Positions 11,201-19,779 of a stretch of DNA of 64,000 bases are shown here, in pieces. The translations under genes and the position numbers were made by a program. The notes beneath the pieces were generated by a model that searched no databases, was not told the origin of the DNA, and saw only the letters and a list, made by a program, of their open reading frames with translations. This DNA comes from Rhodospirillaceae bacterium (lineage in GTDB: Bacteria; Pseudomonadota; Alphaproteobacteria; DSM-16000; Inquilinaceae). Where the stretch lies: contig JACKIH010000003.1 of assembly GCA_020638575.1 (NCBI GenBank), forward strand, positions 1,097,501 through 1,161,500, read 5' to 3'. Numbering within the stretch: the first letter of the stretch is position 1; each line of letters opens with the position of its first letter.

Positions 11201-11689
11201 GGAACTAAGCTCTGCGATGGTCGCGAGATCCGGATCGTCGAGTGTCAGCGTCCCTGCTTCCGCCCGGTCGGCCACGGCGCGGGCGGCGTCCAACAGGCGA
11301 TGGACCAGAGCGTCCACGGCATGGGGCTGTTCGAAGTAGATCGCGGTGATGGGCTCGGCCGTACTCGCGGGAACGAACAGATGCGGGTGCTCTTCGCCTC
11401 CCGCCAGTGCGGCATGGCCGGTCGCCATCTCCTCGATCGCCGTGTTGAGCGCGTCCAGGTTTTCTTCGTTTCCGGCAACGGCGAGCTGCAGACTCTGATG
11501 GGCGATGCGCTGCAACAGCATGCGCTGGCGCCCGGCCAGATTGACGATGGTCGAAGCGCCCTCGGTTTCCCGCGTCACCGCATTGCTGAACAGCCATACA
11601 CCCGTGGAGAACGCGGCGATGAGCGTCAGCAGAATGATGTACCTGAGGGTAAGCGCCCTCGATACGCGCTGCGGAGTGTTCGGCAACAC
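8279..11689 (-). CDS. hybrid sensor histidine kinase with PilJ-type sensor, multiple PAS domains and receiver
   Basis: About 1136 residues. A first membrane helix (TLRYIILLTLIAAFSTGVW) is followed by a PilJ/NarX-type periplasmic helix with VNLAGRQRMLLQRIAHQ, a second membrane helix near LLGLLGAFILAP, then about four PAS/PAC units. HisKA H box: AHDFNNLLSVIIGNLELLE. The ATPase domain has DTGTGI and GKGTGLGLSMVMG, then a C-terminal receiver with LLVEDQ and the phospho-Asp in LLLTDIVMPGG. The NLAGRQRML motif is that of nitrate/nitrite-type sensors, so an anion signal is possible. I place the start at GTG 11689 (TTG 11686 is equally near) because AAAGGAG precedes it; a GTG at 11767 would add 26 Arg-rich residues. 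It lies downstream of the bd-oxidase genes with about 500 bp between. Confidence 0.9.
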   Translation of the reverse strand: MLPNTPQRVSRALTLRYIILLTLIAAFSTGVWLFSNAVTRETEGASTIVNLAGRQRMLLQRIAHQSLQLAVAGNEENLDALNTAIEEMATGHAALAGGEEHPHLFVPASTAEPITAIYFEQPHAVDALVHRLLDAARAVADRAEAGTLTLDDPDLATIAELSSGSLIEGLEAAVTAYEINGEAGLARLRVLEFVAWASTVVLLGLLGAFILAPTVRKVSSTLAEKVVAMENLQKSEARLALAAEAGNIGLWDWDAENRQTWHSTRWLRQLGYTPDEVSFDFDIWRDHLHPEDLERVSEFLQDFLDGETATGSRWTIEYRMRTKSGEYRWFRTFGKAQRHGEGQHRHLAGATIDITEEKIQAARLERTAQSLSRAQATAHLGSWEWYVQEDRIQWSDEMYRIFGVEPDSFEPVYDDLLTRMHPEDREQVAEAVRKAIQSGTAFDTEYRIQRDPGLDGWTYVHAIGEVHRDEAGNPTLFAGTLQNISRRKYLEEQLRHRTEDAEMILNHVPVRIWFKDDTNHILRLNQPAAEFMGVSVDEAEGANFYDLLPASAAKLHAQDLEVIDSGVARIGVVEPSLSADGTQGWIVTNRVPYVDPVTGQRFVFVASHDITAEKQADEQRSAAAERYRVFYNSAPAMLCSIDRDGHLVSVSDQWLEKLGYARDEVIGRKLTAFFVSETDDAYMRDCMQRLAETGECKHVDVRVATKVGEVLDTQISAVAVYSESGGVSGAMAVLTDVTERKVIERRLIHSQKMEAVGQLTGGMAHDFNNLLSVIIGNLELLEMTVESDPRAQRRAKAAMEAAERGAMLTQRLLAFSRRQALETKIVHVNDLLENMSGMLQRTLGETIELTFNPGAGLWPTDTDPGQLETSVLNLAINARDAMSGGGRLFVETSNVHLDANYTRHEVDLEPGDYVLVTVSDTGTGIPEAMLDRVFEPFFTTKEVGKGTGLGLSMVMGFVKQSGGHVKIYSEEGHGTTIDLYLRRAATSVDEKPTVVEGFEDYAGAEGTILLVEDQHNIRELAQEMLEALGYRVLTAENGLVALEILETAPPLDLLLTDIVMPGGISGTELAKRACQQRPGLNVLFMSGFAEGRVLAEGGVGTERDLIRKPFRRAEFARKVRAAMGTEPQDDLAAAAS

Positions 11690-11919
11690 ACGACTCCTTT
11701 GCCTGTCACCGGTCTCAACTCGCGACGCGCCGGGCCGCACTTCTAACTGTCTGGGAAACCGCCGCACCGGGGCCTGCCCCAGGACGCGACGTCACATTCA
11801 TCCGCTGGGCACCGTGACAGCGGCAAGTTGACAACGTATTAATCGATGCCCGGTGCGCGCTTTGTCGCGGCTATTGCCGGAGACCGGCCTGCGTGAGCCG
11901 GTTCGGGCCAGTCGGCATG

Positions 11920-11948
11920 GTCTCCGGCCCTCGCAGCGGGCCGGAGAC
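11920..11948. terminator. perfect 11-bp stem hairpin, possible terminator
   Basis: GTCTCCGGCCC at 11920-11930 pairs perfectly with 11938-11948 around a 7-base loop. There is no T tract on either strand, so intrinsic termination is uncertain. It sits between cydX and the hybrid kinase gene, both on the minus strand. The remaining 11690-12192 gap holds repeat B1 and no gene I can support. Confidence 0.45.
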
Positions 11949-11990
11949 GGCAATTGGGAAGCGAGTGCGCTTTCCGATCAATCTGCATCA

Positions 11991-12086
11991 GCCCACACCC
12001 CGCCCGACCGCCCAAGCCATTGTAAGATATTGGGTGGCCGGGTGGGAGTGCGGGCCGGAACCGAATCAACAAAGCGCCAGAGCGCT
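11991..12086. repeat. dispersed palindromic repeat, family B, copy 1
   Basis: A long imperfect hairpin pairs 11991-12015 with 12030-12055 (C/T differences give G-U pairs). A 17-base linker GGAACCGAATCAACAA-type and a small AGCGC/GCGCT hairpin (12073-12086) follow. Related copies lie at 22625 (inverted) and 55621. It starts about 106 bp downstream of the cydX stop on the minus strand. Confidence 0.85.
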
Positions 12087-12192
12087 CTGGTCTGAACAGA
12101 GGCTCATGAAGCGCTGTCCGGAAGCGATGGTGCTTCCCGGCCGCCCGACCGGATGGGGAACCGCAGGCCCCACCCCGGCGGCCCGGAGCCGC

Positions 12193-12321
12193 CTATTCCT
12201 TAAGGTCGGTCATGTTCGAGCGCAGCGCCCGGTCGTCGAGCTTGGCCTCCATCCACATGGCGTTGAGCACGGCCAGCAATGCCGCCAGCGGCATGCCCAG
12301 CAGCCAGGCGAAGTACCACAT
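12193..12321 (-). CDS. cydX: cytochrome bd oxidase small subunit CydX
   Basis: This 42-residue single-pass membrane peptide begins MWYFAWLLGMPLAALLAVLN and continues AMWMEAK. The MWYFAW start and the N-x-MW-x-E signature match CydX/CbdX, the small subunit that stabilises the haem b595/d site of CydAB. A strong Shine-Dalgarno, GGGAGGTGG, lies 6 bases before ATG. It follows cydB after 32 bp, as in the classical cydABX order. The C-terminal tail (about 15 residues, charged) is of the usual variable kind. Confidence 0.92.
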   Translation of the reverse strand: MWYFAWLLGMPLAALLAVLNAMWMEAKLDDRALRSNMTDLKE

Positions 12322-12353
12322 GTTGCCACCTCCCGATGGTTGGGCCAGGCCGC

Positions 12354-13508
12354 TCAATAGACCTGGTCGGAATGCTCGCGCACGCTGTCCTCGGTCACCT
12401 TGCCCCACAGCACCTTGTAGACCCAGGCGGTGTAGGCCAGCACTAGCGGCAGGAAGATCACCACGCACATCAGCATGATGAACAGGGTCTGGTGGCTGGA
12501 GCTGGAGTCCCACACCGTCAGGCTCGACCGCGGGTCGATGGAGCTGGGCAGGATGAACGGGAACATGGACAGGCCCACGGTGGAGATCACGCCGACCACA
12601 CTGAGCTTGGAGCTGAGGAAGGTGAGCCCCTCCACCCCGCGGCGCAGGCCGATCAGCGCACCCAGCGCGCCCAGGAACCCGAGCGCCGGGGCGATCAGCA
12701 TCCACGGGTTGTCGGCATAGTTGTCGAGCCAGCTTGCACCCTCCCGCGTCACCTCGCTGAACAGCGGGTTGCTGGGGCCGAGCGGGTCGACCTCCGACGT
12801 GAAGCGGTAGCCGTCCACGAACAGCGCCAGCAGCACGCCGTTGACGGCAAACAGCACGATCACCCCCACCGCTCCGAAAGCGCCATAGAGGCGGGCGCGG
12901 TCCGCCACCACGCCGTCGGCCTTCAAGCCCAGCCAGGCGCCGCCATGCATCACCAGCATGCACACAGACAGCACGCCGCACAGCAGCGCGTAGGGGTTGA
13001 GCAGCCCGAACAGGGTGCCGTCGTAGATCGGCATCAACTCGTCGGTCAGGCGGAAGGGCACCCCCTGCAGCACGTTGCCCACCGCCACGCCGAAGATCAG
13101 CGCCGGCACCGCGCCGCCGATGAACAGCGCCCAGTCCCACATGGTCCGCCACTTCGCACTGTCGCGCTTGGAGCGATACTTGAAGCCCACCGGGCGCAGG
13201 ATCAGGGCGGCCAGCACGATGAACATGGCCAGGTAGAAGCCGGAGAAGCTGACCGCATAGAGCGGCGGCCAGGCGGCGAAGATGGCGCCGCCGCCCAGCA
13301 CCAGCCACACCTGGTTGCCTTCCCACACCGGGCCGATGGTGTTGATGACGACCCGCCGCTCCACATCGCTGCGGGCGACGAAGGGCAGCAGCGTGCCCAC
13401 TCCCATGTCGAACCCGTCGGTGACAGCGAACGCGATCAGCAGCACCCCCAGCAGCACCCACCAGATCAGCCGCAGGGTCTCGTAGTCGATGAGTTCATGG
13501 AGGATCAT
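12354..13508 (-). CDS. cydB: cytochrome bd ubiquinol oxidase subunit II
   Basis: This 384-residue integral membrane protein has the CydB N-terminus: YETLRLIWWVLLGVLL followed by FAVTDGFDMGVGTLLPF. GPVWEGNQVWLVLGGGA and FPFILPSS blocks are also diagnostic. With CydA it forms the quinol:O2 oxidoreductase that reduces oxygen to water under low oxygen without proton pumping. The start is ATG at 13508; the in-frame extension to 13610 is not membrane-like. It lies 279 bp after cydA, an unusually long gap for this operon, and 32 bp before cydX. Confidence 0.95.
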   Translation of the reverse strand: MILHELIDYETLRLIWWVLLGVLLIAFAVTDGFDMGVGTLLPFVARSDVERRVVINTIGPVWEGNQVWLVLGGGAIFAAWPPLYAVSFSGFYLAMFIVLAALILRPVGFKYRSKRDSAKWRTMWDWALFIGGAVPALIFGVAVGNVLQGVPFRLTDELMPIYDGTLFGLLNPYALLCGVLSVCMLVMHGGAWLGLKADGVVADRARLYGAFGAVGVIVLFAVNGVLLALFVDGYRFTSEVDPLGPSNPLFSEVTREGASWLDNYADNPWMLIAPALGFLGALGALIGLRRGVEGLTFLSSKLSVVGVISTVGLSMFPFILPSSIDPRSSLTVWDSSSSHQTLFIMLMCVVIFLPLVLAYTAWVYKVLWGKVTEDSVREHSDQVY

Positions 13509-13787
13509 GGCCAGGTCCTGTGGACGGATGGGGTATGGATCTGGTTCGACGCAAGAATGGCCGCCGACAGGAAGGCAAGCACAAGGGAGTACTTTGGTCC
13601 TTCCGAGCATTGCCGACGCAGTCGGAGGCCATTTTGGCCGAACCCCTTCGGGGCTGGGCTTAGAACCGCCGCTCCGTCGTCGCTCGTCCTCGAATATGCG
13701 TCAGGCATGTTCTTCGTCCTCGACTCCTAGGATCAGCGGTTCTGCGAGACCAGCCAGACCCATTCCCAATCCGCCCACAGGACCTCT
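13509..13787. other. long cydA-cydB intergenic region with small hairpins
   Basis: cydA and cydB are normally adjacent. Here 279 bp separate them. The gap contains a CCCC-TTC-GGGG hairpin (13643-13653) and GGCC-ATTTT-GGCC (13627-13639). A weak 67-codon minus-strand frame crosses it, but no recognisable protein does. It could hold a processing site, an attenuator or a second promoter for cydBX. Confidence 0.45.
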
Positions 13788-15413
13788 TCACTCCGCCGGG
13801 GCGCCGGTGGTCGGCCGGTCGCCGCCGCCATAGGGCAGATGGAAGACGTCGGCGCGGGCCTGGGCGAAGGCGTCCACCGCTTCCTGGTCCAGGTAGGGGC
13901 CTTTGCGGACGTATTTGACCATCAGCCAGACCTCGACCACGAACAGCGCCGAATAGAGGGCGACGAAGCCGGCCAGCGTGATCAGCAGGTCGGTGATGCC
14001 CAGTTCCGACACCGCGATGGCGGTGGGCAGCACACCTTCGATGATCCAGGGCTGGCGGCCGTATTCCGCGACGAACCAGCCCAGCTCGGCCGCCACCCAG
14101 GGCAGCGGGATCGACAGGAAGGCGACCCACAGGGCGTAGCGCGGGATGCGGAACCGGGTGAACGAGGTCTTCCAGAAGAAGTAGGCGGTGAGGATGAGGA
14201 AGAAGAAGCCGAGCCCAACCATGATGCGGAACGACCAGAACAGCGGCCCCACCATGGGCACGGTATCCCACGCCGCCTGCTCGATCTGGGCGTCGGTGGC
14301 GTCGCGCGGGTCGTCCACATAGGGGCGCAACAGATAGGCGTAGCCGAGATCGCCGCCGTGCTCGTCGAACTGGGCGCGCAGCGCGTCCGGCACCTCCGCA
14401 CCGCGGCCCAGCGCGCGGATCTGCACCAGGGCGTCGTAGGCGATGAGGCCGTCGCGGATGCGCTCTTCGGCTTCCGCCACCAGGTCGTTGATGCCCGGCA
14501 CCTCCTCGGTCAGCGAGCGCGTGGCGATCAGCCCCAAGATCCAGGGAACCTGTACCGTGTAGCGGGTTTCCCGCGCCTCCTGGTCGGGCACGCCGATCAG
14601 GTTGAAGGGAGCGGGCGCCTCCTCGGTCTCCCACATGCCTTCGATGGCGGCGAGCTTCATCTGCTGGTGGGTGGTGGCGGTGTAGCCGCTCTCGTCGCCC
14701 AGCACGATCACCGATAGGGCCGAAGCCAGCCCGAAGCTGGCGGCCACCGTCATGGAGCGCTTGGCCAGGTCGATATGGCGGTTGCGCAGCATGTAGAAGG
14801 CGCTGACGCCGAGCACGAAGATCGACGCGGTGACGTAACCGGCCGACACGGTGTGGACGAACTTGGCCTGCGCCACTTCGTTGAAGAGCACCTCGAAGAA
14901 GCTCTCAACCTCCATGCGCATGGTCTCCGGGTTGAAGACCGCCCCCACCGGGTTCTGCATCCAGCCGTTGGCGATGAGGATCCACAGGGCCGACAGGTTG
15001 GAGCCGATGGCCACCATCCAGGCGGTGACCAGGTGGCCGACCTTGGACAGCTTGTCCCAACCGAAGAAGAACAGGCCGACGAAGGTGGCCTCCAGGAAGA
15101 AGGCCATCAGCCCTTCGATGGCCAGCGGTGCTCCGAAGATATCGCCGACATAGTGGCTGTAATAGCTCCAGTTCATGCCGAACTGGAATTCCATGGTGAG
15201 GCCGGTGGCGACGCCGAGCACGAAGTTGATGCCGAACAGCGTGCCCCAGAACTTGGTCATCTGGCGCCAGATCGGCCGGTCGGTCATCACGTAGACGCTT
15301 TCCATGATGGCGACCAGCACCGACAGGCCGAGCGTCAAGGGGACGAACAGGAAGTGGTACAGCGCCGTCATGGCGAACTGCAGCCGCGACAGCGATACGA
15401 CGTCGAGTTCCAT
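13788..15413 (-). CDS. cydA: cytochrome bd ubiquinol oxidase subunit I
   Basis: 541 residues with all haem ligands visible: His20 in ALYHFLF and His187 in AKFVHTVSAG, with Met398 in FWSFRIMVGLG. Glu100 and Glu108 lie in the proton channel segment. The quinol-binding Q loop includes Lys253 and Glu258 (QQMKLAAIEGMWE). The long distance between the Q loop start and GRQPW (near 440) shows the long Q-loop class of E. coli. Nine or so membrane helices are expected. The ATG is preceded by GGGAGCTGACCC. The CydDC exporter genes lie 258 bp upstream on the same strand. Confidence 0.96.
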   Translation of the reverse strand: MELDVVSLSRLQFAMTALYHFLFVPLTLGLSVLVAIMESVYVMTDRPIWRQMTKFWGTLFGINFVLGVATGLTMEFQFGMNWSYYSHYVGDIFGAPLAIEGLMAFFLEATFVGLFFFGWDKLSKVGHLVTAWMVAIGSNLSALWILIANGWMQNPVGAVFNPETMRMEVESFFEVLFNEVAQAKFVHTVSAGYVTASIFVLGVSAFYMLRNRHIDLAKRSMTVAASFGLASALSVIVLGDESGYTATTHQQMKLAAIEGMWETEEAPAPFNLIGVPDQEARETRYTVQVPWILGLIATRSLTEEVPGINDLVAEAEERIRDGLIAYDALVQIRALGRGAEVPDALRAQFDEHGGDLGYAYLLRPYVDDPRDATDAQIEQAAWDTVPMVGPLFWSFRIMVGLGFFFLILTAYFFWKTSFTRFRIPRYALWVAFLSIPLPWVAAELGWFVAEYGRQPWIIEGVLPTAIAVSELGITDLLITLAGFVALYSALFVVEVWLMVKYVRKGPYLDQEAVDAFAQARADVFHLPYGGGDRPTTGAPAE

Positions 15414-15504
15414 GGGTCAGCTCCCGGGCGATCTCGGACGTAGCCGGCATGCACCTGGCGATCCGTTGCCGGTCGTCATATCAGGCACATGCGAATACGT
15501 ATAT

Positions 15505-15589
15505 CCAAAATATCGGTATTTCGGTCCCGATCTTGGCAGTCATGCAGTTTTGTGCAGCCCGCGCAACCACGCGGCGGAGTTTTGCACAG
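15505..15589 (-). promoter_or_regulatory. candidate cydA control region
   Basis: The 258-bp gap upstream of cydA is AT-richer than its surroundings. It holds an inverted repeat CCAAAATA-TCGG-TATTTCGG (15505-15524, 7 of 8 pairs). It also has two direct copies of AGTTTTGnnCA at 15546 and 15578, exactly 32 bp apart (three helical turns). The upstream copy sits in a TGCA-flanked palindrome (15543-15556). These look like operator sites for oxygen or redox control of cydABX, but no known consensus fits well. Confidence 0.4.
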
Positions 15590-15671
15590 TCATCCGATCC
15601 AGCATCGCTCCTCCAGCCGCTGCAGGCGACCACATCCTAAGATAGAAGCAGAAGAATTCGGCAACCGGTCC

Positions 15672-17390
15672 TTACTCTATGCTGATTTGCCGCATGGACG
15701 TTGTTGAGGCGGGCGGGCTCGATAGTCGGAAAATCCTAACATCCGCAGTATTCTCCAAGTCGCCCGCGCGATGGGTGGCCACCAGAATGGCCGCGTCGGG
15801 CAGAAAGGCGCGCAGCCGCGCCATCACCCCCGCGGCGGTCGGCGCATCGAGCCCGGAGGTCGGTTCGTCCAGCAGCAGCACCTGCGGCCGGCGGAGGATG
15901 AGGCGGGCCAGCGCCAGCCGCCGCGCTTCACCGCCCGACAGGCCGGCCCCGCCCTCGCCCAGCCGGGCCGCCAAGCCGCCCGCCGCGTCCACGGTTCCCA
16001 CCAGGCCGACCACGGCGAGGGCGGCCCGCAGCTCGTCGTCCGGCGCATCGGGAGCACCGACGCGCAGGTTTTCCGCGATGGTGCCGGCGAACAGTTCGCT
16101 GCGTTGGGGCAGCAGGCCGATGCGGGCGCGCAGTGCCGCCTCCGGCCAGTCGGCCAGCGGGCAGCCGCACAGGTGGATCGAACCGGCGGTCGGGCGAAGC
16201 ACCCCCGCGGCCAGCCACAACAGCGTGGTCTTGCCGCCGCCGCTGCGGCCCACCAGAGCGACGGTGTCGCCGGACGACAGCGCCAGCGACACGCCCTCCA
16301 GCACCGCCCGGGCGCTGCCATAGGCGAAATCGACTTGGCTCACCTCCAACAGCGGCGCTGCCTGCGGTCCCGCCTCCGGCACCCGCGGCGGTGCCGCTGG
16401 TTCGGGCACCGGCTCGGCCAGGGCGGGGGCGATGCGGCGCACCGCCAGGAGGATGCGGCCAATCTCCAGGGCACCGCGGCGCAGTGGTGCCAGCACCTCG
16501 CCGAGTGCTATGGCGGCGAATACGCCGATGGCCGCCACCGGGCCGGAGATGGTGCCGGCCTGGGCCAGCCAAACGCCCAGCACCAGGGCCGTCACCACCG
16601 CGACCTGGACGGTGGCGGAGAGCACCGCCTCGCTCTTCAGGTCGAGCGCGTTGAGCCGGCGGCCCGCCGCCAGTGCGCGGTTCGAGGCTTTACCGCAGGC
16701 TGCGATCTGGACCGGCAGGCGCCCGGCCACCGCAAGGTCGGCACGGCCCCGCGCCAGATCGAGCAGACGCACGCGCAGCGCGTCTTGCGCCAGCCCGCGG
16801 CGGCGCGAGACGCCTGCTCCCGGCCGTCCGGCCATCAGCACGGACAGCCCACCGCCCACCACCAGCAAACCGACCACCGCTGCCATCACCGGCGCCACCA
16901 GCCAGGCCAGCAGGGCCGCGGCGACCGCGAGCACGATGGCGCCCGCCGCCACCGGCAGCACCAGGCGCAGGTGCAACCCATCCAGCGCGTCGATGTCGGC
17001 GGTGAGGCGGTTGAGCGCCACACCCCGGCGCAACGCCGCCAGCTTCGGCAGCGGCCGCGCGGCGAGCGCCCGGAAGACGCTGAGGCGCAGGGCCGCCAGC
17101 ACCCGCAGCGTGGCGTCGTGGTTGGCCAGCCGCTCGCCATAGCGCGCGCCGGTGCGCACCAGGGCGAGGAAGCGGATGGCGGCCGCCGGGCCGAACACAT
17201 CGAACGCCATCCCGGCCCCGGCAAGGCCGGCCGCCGCAGCGGCGGTGAGGAACCAGCCCGACAGGCCGAGCAGCAGGGCACCGGCGGCCAGCGTGGCGGC
17301 GGTGAGCCCGATGCCCAGGGTCAACACGCGCCCGTGGTGGCGCCGGAAGACGGCGAGCACGGTCCACAGCCCGGCGGTGCGGTGCCTCAT
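15672..17390 (-). CDS. cydC: thiol reductant ABC exporter subunit CydC
   Basis: 572 residues: a six-helix ABC membrane domain then an ATPase domain with Walker A GRSGGGKTTLLWLA, signature LSGGEARRLALARLIL and Walker B VLLLDEPTSGLD. CydDC exports glutathione and cysteine to the periplasm and is needed to assemble the haem d centre of bd oxidase. The start ATG overlaps the cydD stop by 4 bp (ATGA), so translation is coupled. The gap to cydA downstream contains candidate control sites, so cydABX may also be transcribed independently. Confidence 0.94.
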   Translation of the reverse strand: MRHRTAGLWTVLAVFRRHHGRVLTLGIGLTAATLAAGALLLGLSGWFLTAAAAAGLAGAGMAFDVFGPAAAIRFLALVRTGARYGERLANHDATLRVLAALRLSVFRALAARPLPKLAALRRGVALNRLTADIDALDGLHLRLVLPVAAGAIVLAVAAALLAWLVAPVMAAVVGLLVVGGGLSVLMAGRPGAGVSRRRGLAQDALRVRLLDLARGRADLAVAGRLPVQIAACGKASNRALAAGRRLNALDLKSEAVLSATVQVAVVTALVLGVWLAQAGTISGPVAAIGVFAAIALGEVLAPLRRGALEIGRILLAVRRIAPALAEPVPEPAAPPRVPEAGPQAAPLLEVSQVDFAYGSARAVLEGVSLALSSGDTVALVGRSGGGKTTLLWLAAGVLRPTAGSIHLCGCPLADWPEAALRARIGLLPQRSELFAGTIAENLRVGAPDAPDDELRAALAVVGLVGTVDAAGGLAARLGEGGAGLSGGEARRLALARLILRRPQVLLLDEPTSGLDAPTAAGVMARLRAFLPDAAILVATHRAGDLENTADVRIFRLSSPPASTTSMRQISIE

Positions 17391-19162
17391 GCCGATGCCT
17401 CCGTGGCGACCAGCCGGCCGCCGACCACCGCCAGACGGACATCCATGCGGGCGGCCAGCGCCTCGTCATGGGTTGCCACAATCAGGGTGCGTCCGGCCGC
17501 CAGATCCATCAGGCCGTCGCTCACCACCGCCGCGGTTTCCGCATCCAGTTCCGCCGTCGGCTCGTCGGCCAGCACCACGTCGCGGCCCGGAGCCAGGGCG
17601 GCACGGGCGAGCGCCAGGCGTCGCGCTTCGCCGCCGGAAACGCCGTGCCCGGTCTCGCCGATGGCGGTGGCGAGCCCGCGCGGCGCCGCCGCCACCACGC
17701 CCGCGGCATCGGCCACCTTGAGTGCGCGCTCCAGCCCCTCGCCTGCCGGTGCGGCGCCGTAGAGCGCCAGGTTGGCGCGCAAGCTGCCGGCCACGAAATG
17801 CGGGCGCTGGCCGATCCAGGCGATGCGCGCGCGCCAGCCATCGGCCGATGCGGCATCGAGCGGCCGGCCGGCGGCCTCGATGCGCCCCGCGCCGGGGCCG
17901 AGGAAGCCGGCGATCAGTCCCAGAAGGGTAGATTTGCCGGCCCCGCTCGGCCCGGTGATGGCGACGCGGCTGCCGGGGCGGATCTCAAGGTCGACGCCGT
18001 CCAGCACCGGCCGGCCCTCAGCATAGGCGAACGACACGTCCTCCAGCCGGATTGCCGGCGCCCCAGCGGACGGCACGTCGCCGGCACCCTTGCCGAGGAT
18101 GGAAGCGTGCTGCCGGCCGAGCAGGGAGGCCGCTTCCAGCGCCACCGCCTCGGCATCCGCGCGGTCGTGGTAGGCGGCCCCGAAGTCGCGCAGCGGCTGA
18201 AAGAAATCGGGTGCCAGCATCAGCACCAGCAGCCCTTCAGCCAGGCCCAGCGGTGCTCCCCAGGTGCCGAAGTCCGTCAGCCCCAGGAGTTCGAAGCCGA
18301 CATGCACGGCCACCATGGCGACGCCGAGGGCGGCGAACAGCTCCAGCACCGCGGTGGAGAGAAAGGCGATGCGCAGCACCGCCATGGTGCGCCGCCGCAC
18401 CCGATCGGCCGCCCCGCCGAGGGCCGCGGCCGCACCGCCGGTGCCGTCGAGCAGGCGGATGTCCACCAGGCCACGGATGCGGTCCAGCAGGTAGCCAGTC
18501 ATCGAGGCAATCTCGGCCAGTTGGCGCTGGCTCGCCTGGCGCGCCTTCATGCCGATCAGCGACATGAACACCGGGATCAGCGGCCCCGCCACCAGCAGGA
18601 TGATGCCGGCAGCCCAGCTCAGCGGCATCACCACGCACCACAGCACCGGCGGCACAACCGTCACCTTCAGGCGCGCCGGTTCGTAGCGGGTGAGGTAGGG
18701 CTCGATGTGGTCGACCCGGTCGACCGCAAGGGCCGCCACCGCGCCGGAATGCGGTGCACCGGCATCCATGGGCGACCAACGGGCGAGCGCATCGACCAGG
18801 CGGGCGCGCAGCCGCTCGCGCACGCGATCGGCCGCCAGGTGGACGATGCGCTTGCCCCAGGCGTCGACCCCGATGCGCAGCGCCGCCACCGCCAGGTATA
18901 GGCCGACGAGGACAGCCGAGGGCAACGGCAGGGCCCTGCCCTCCACGAGGGCTGCCAGGGTGATGGCGATCAGCGCCGCCTGCGGGATCCACAACAGCGC
19001 CGCCAGGGCCTGCAGGATCGCACCGCGGCGCTGGGCCGGCCGGTCCGGTCCCACCACCGCCGCCAGGGCCGCAGCGGCGGCGGCCTTGGTGCCTGCGGTC
19101 GCATCGGCAGGCGCAATTGCCGGGGCGATGGCAGGGGGATCTGGCGCTGCGGGCGAGCTCAT
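17387..19162 (-). CDS. cydD: thiol reductant ABC exporter subunit CydD
   Basis: About 591 residues: an Ala-rich N-terminal stretch, six membrane helices, then an ATPase domain with Walker A GPSGAGKSTLLGLI, signature VSGGEARRLALARAAL and Walker B VVLADEPTAELD. It is the heterodimer partner of CydC. The ATG at 19162 is preceded by CAAGG; an in-frame GTG at 19183 is an alternative. It is the first gene of the cyd cluster. The 188 bp between it and the lipoprotein gene upstream shows nothing recognisable. Confidence 0.93.
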   Translation of the reverse strand: MSSPAAPDPPAIAPAIAPADATAGTKAAAAAALAAVVGPDRPAQRRGAILQALAALLWIPQAALIAITLAALVEGRALPLPSAVLVGLYLAVAALRIGVDAWGKRIVHLAADRVRERLRARLVDALARWSPMDAGAPHSGAVAALAVDRVDHIEPYLTRYEPARLKVTVVPPVLWCVVMPLSWAAGIILLVAGPLIPVFMSLIGMKARQASQRQLAEIASMTGYLLDRIRGLVDIRLLDGTGGAAAALGGAADRVRRRTMAVLRIAFLSTAVLELFAALGVAMVAVHVGFELLGLTDFGTWGAPLGLAEGLLVLMLAPDFFQPLRDFGAAYHDRADAEAVALEAASLLGRQHASILGKGAGDVPSAGAPAIRLEDVSFAYAEGRPVLDGVDLEIRPGSRVAITGPSGAGKSTLLGLIAGFLGPGAGRIEAAGRPLDAASADGWRARIAWIGQRPHFVAGSLRANLALYGAAPAGEGLERALKVADAAGVVAAAPRGLATAIGETGHGVSGGEARRLALARAALAPGRDVVLADEPTAELDAETAAVVSDGLMDLAAGRTLIVATHDEALAARMDVRLAVVGGRLVATEASA

Positions 19163-19371
19163 GGCGCCTTGCGATAGCCCCACCGGCCCGCCGCGGGCAA
19201 CGCTCGAAACGAGAAGGGCGGCGATGCAGGTGGCGATGGCGCGCCGTCGCCCGGCCGAATGCGGATCCTCCCCCCGCCCACACGCTGGGCTGGAACGGGG
19301 GCCGATCCGCCGAGCGGCGATGCCCCGCGGCTTGTCGTTTGGGACCTATTCGGGCGCCGGCGCGCCGCCGC

Positions 19372-19719
19372 TCAGCCTTCGGTACAGGAGCGGCGCAGGC
19401 GGGAGATCGTGCGCTCGTTCTCCTCGCGATAGCCGGCGAACTCGGCCGCACTCATGTCCAGCGCTTCGAGTTGCTCGTCCGTCACCTGGCTGCCGTCGAG
19501 GCTGGCAAAGAAGGCGGCCAGCATCTGCGACTCCTCGTCGCCGTCGAACTGCTCGGTCAGGCCGTCGACCATGCAGGTGCACTGGGCTTCGGTGTAGTCG
19601 GCCGAGCAGGCCTCGGTGGCCACCTCCTGCCAATCCACACCGCTGTCGCAGGCGCCCAGCAGCAGGGCGGGCAGCCCCATGGCGATGATCCGCAGGGTGT
19701 GTGTGCCGTGTCGTCTCAT
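19372..19719 (-). CDS. small cysteine-containing lipoprotein, unknown function
   Basis: 115 residues. The N-terminus has a positively charged start, a hydrophobic stretch IIAMGLPALLL and a lipobox LGAC, so it should be lipidated at that cysteine and face the periplasm. The mature part has three more cysteines (EACSADYTEAQCTC region and near the C-terminus) and is acidic. A very strong Shine-Dalgarno (GGAGGAGGAG) precedes the ATG. I do not recognise the family. A family A repeat lies 61 bp upstream and probably overlaps or adjoins its promoter. Confidence 0.75.
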   Translation of the reverse strand: MRRHGTHTLRIIAMGLPALLLGACDSGVDWQEVATEACSADYTEAQCTCMVDGLTEQFDGDEESQMLAAFFASLDGSQVTDEQLEALDMSAAEFAGYREENERTISRLRRSCTEG

Positions 19720-19779
19720 TCGTAGCTCCTCCTCCTTCGGCCCGGCCGCGCGAGCGGCCCGGCCAACCAGGGCGCGATC

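Noticed and set aside
13505..13708. 67-codon minus-strand frame in the cydA-cydB gap
   Set aside because: It has no membrane or known domain and overlaps the cydB start. Kept only as part of an unexplained gap.
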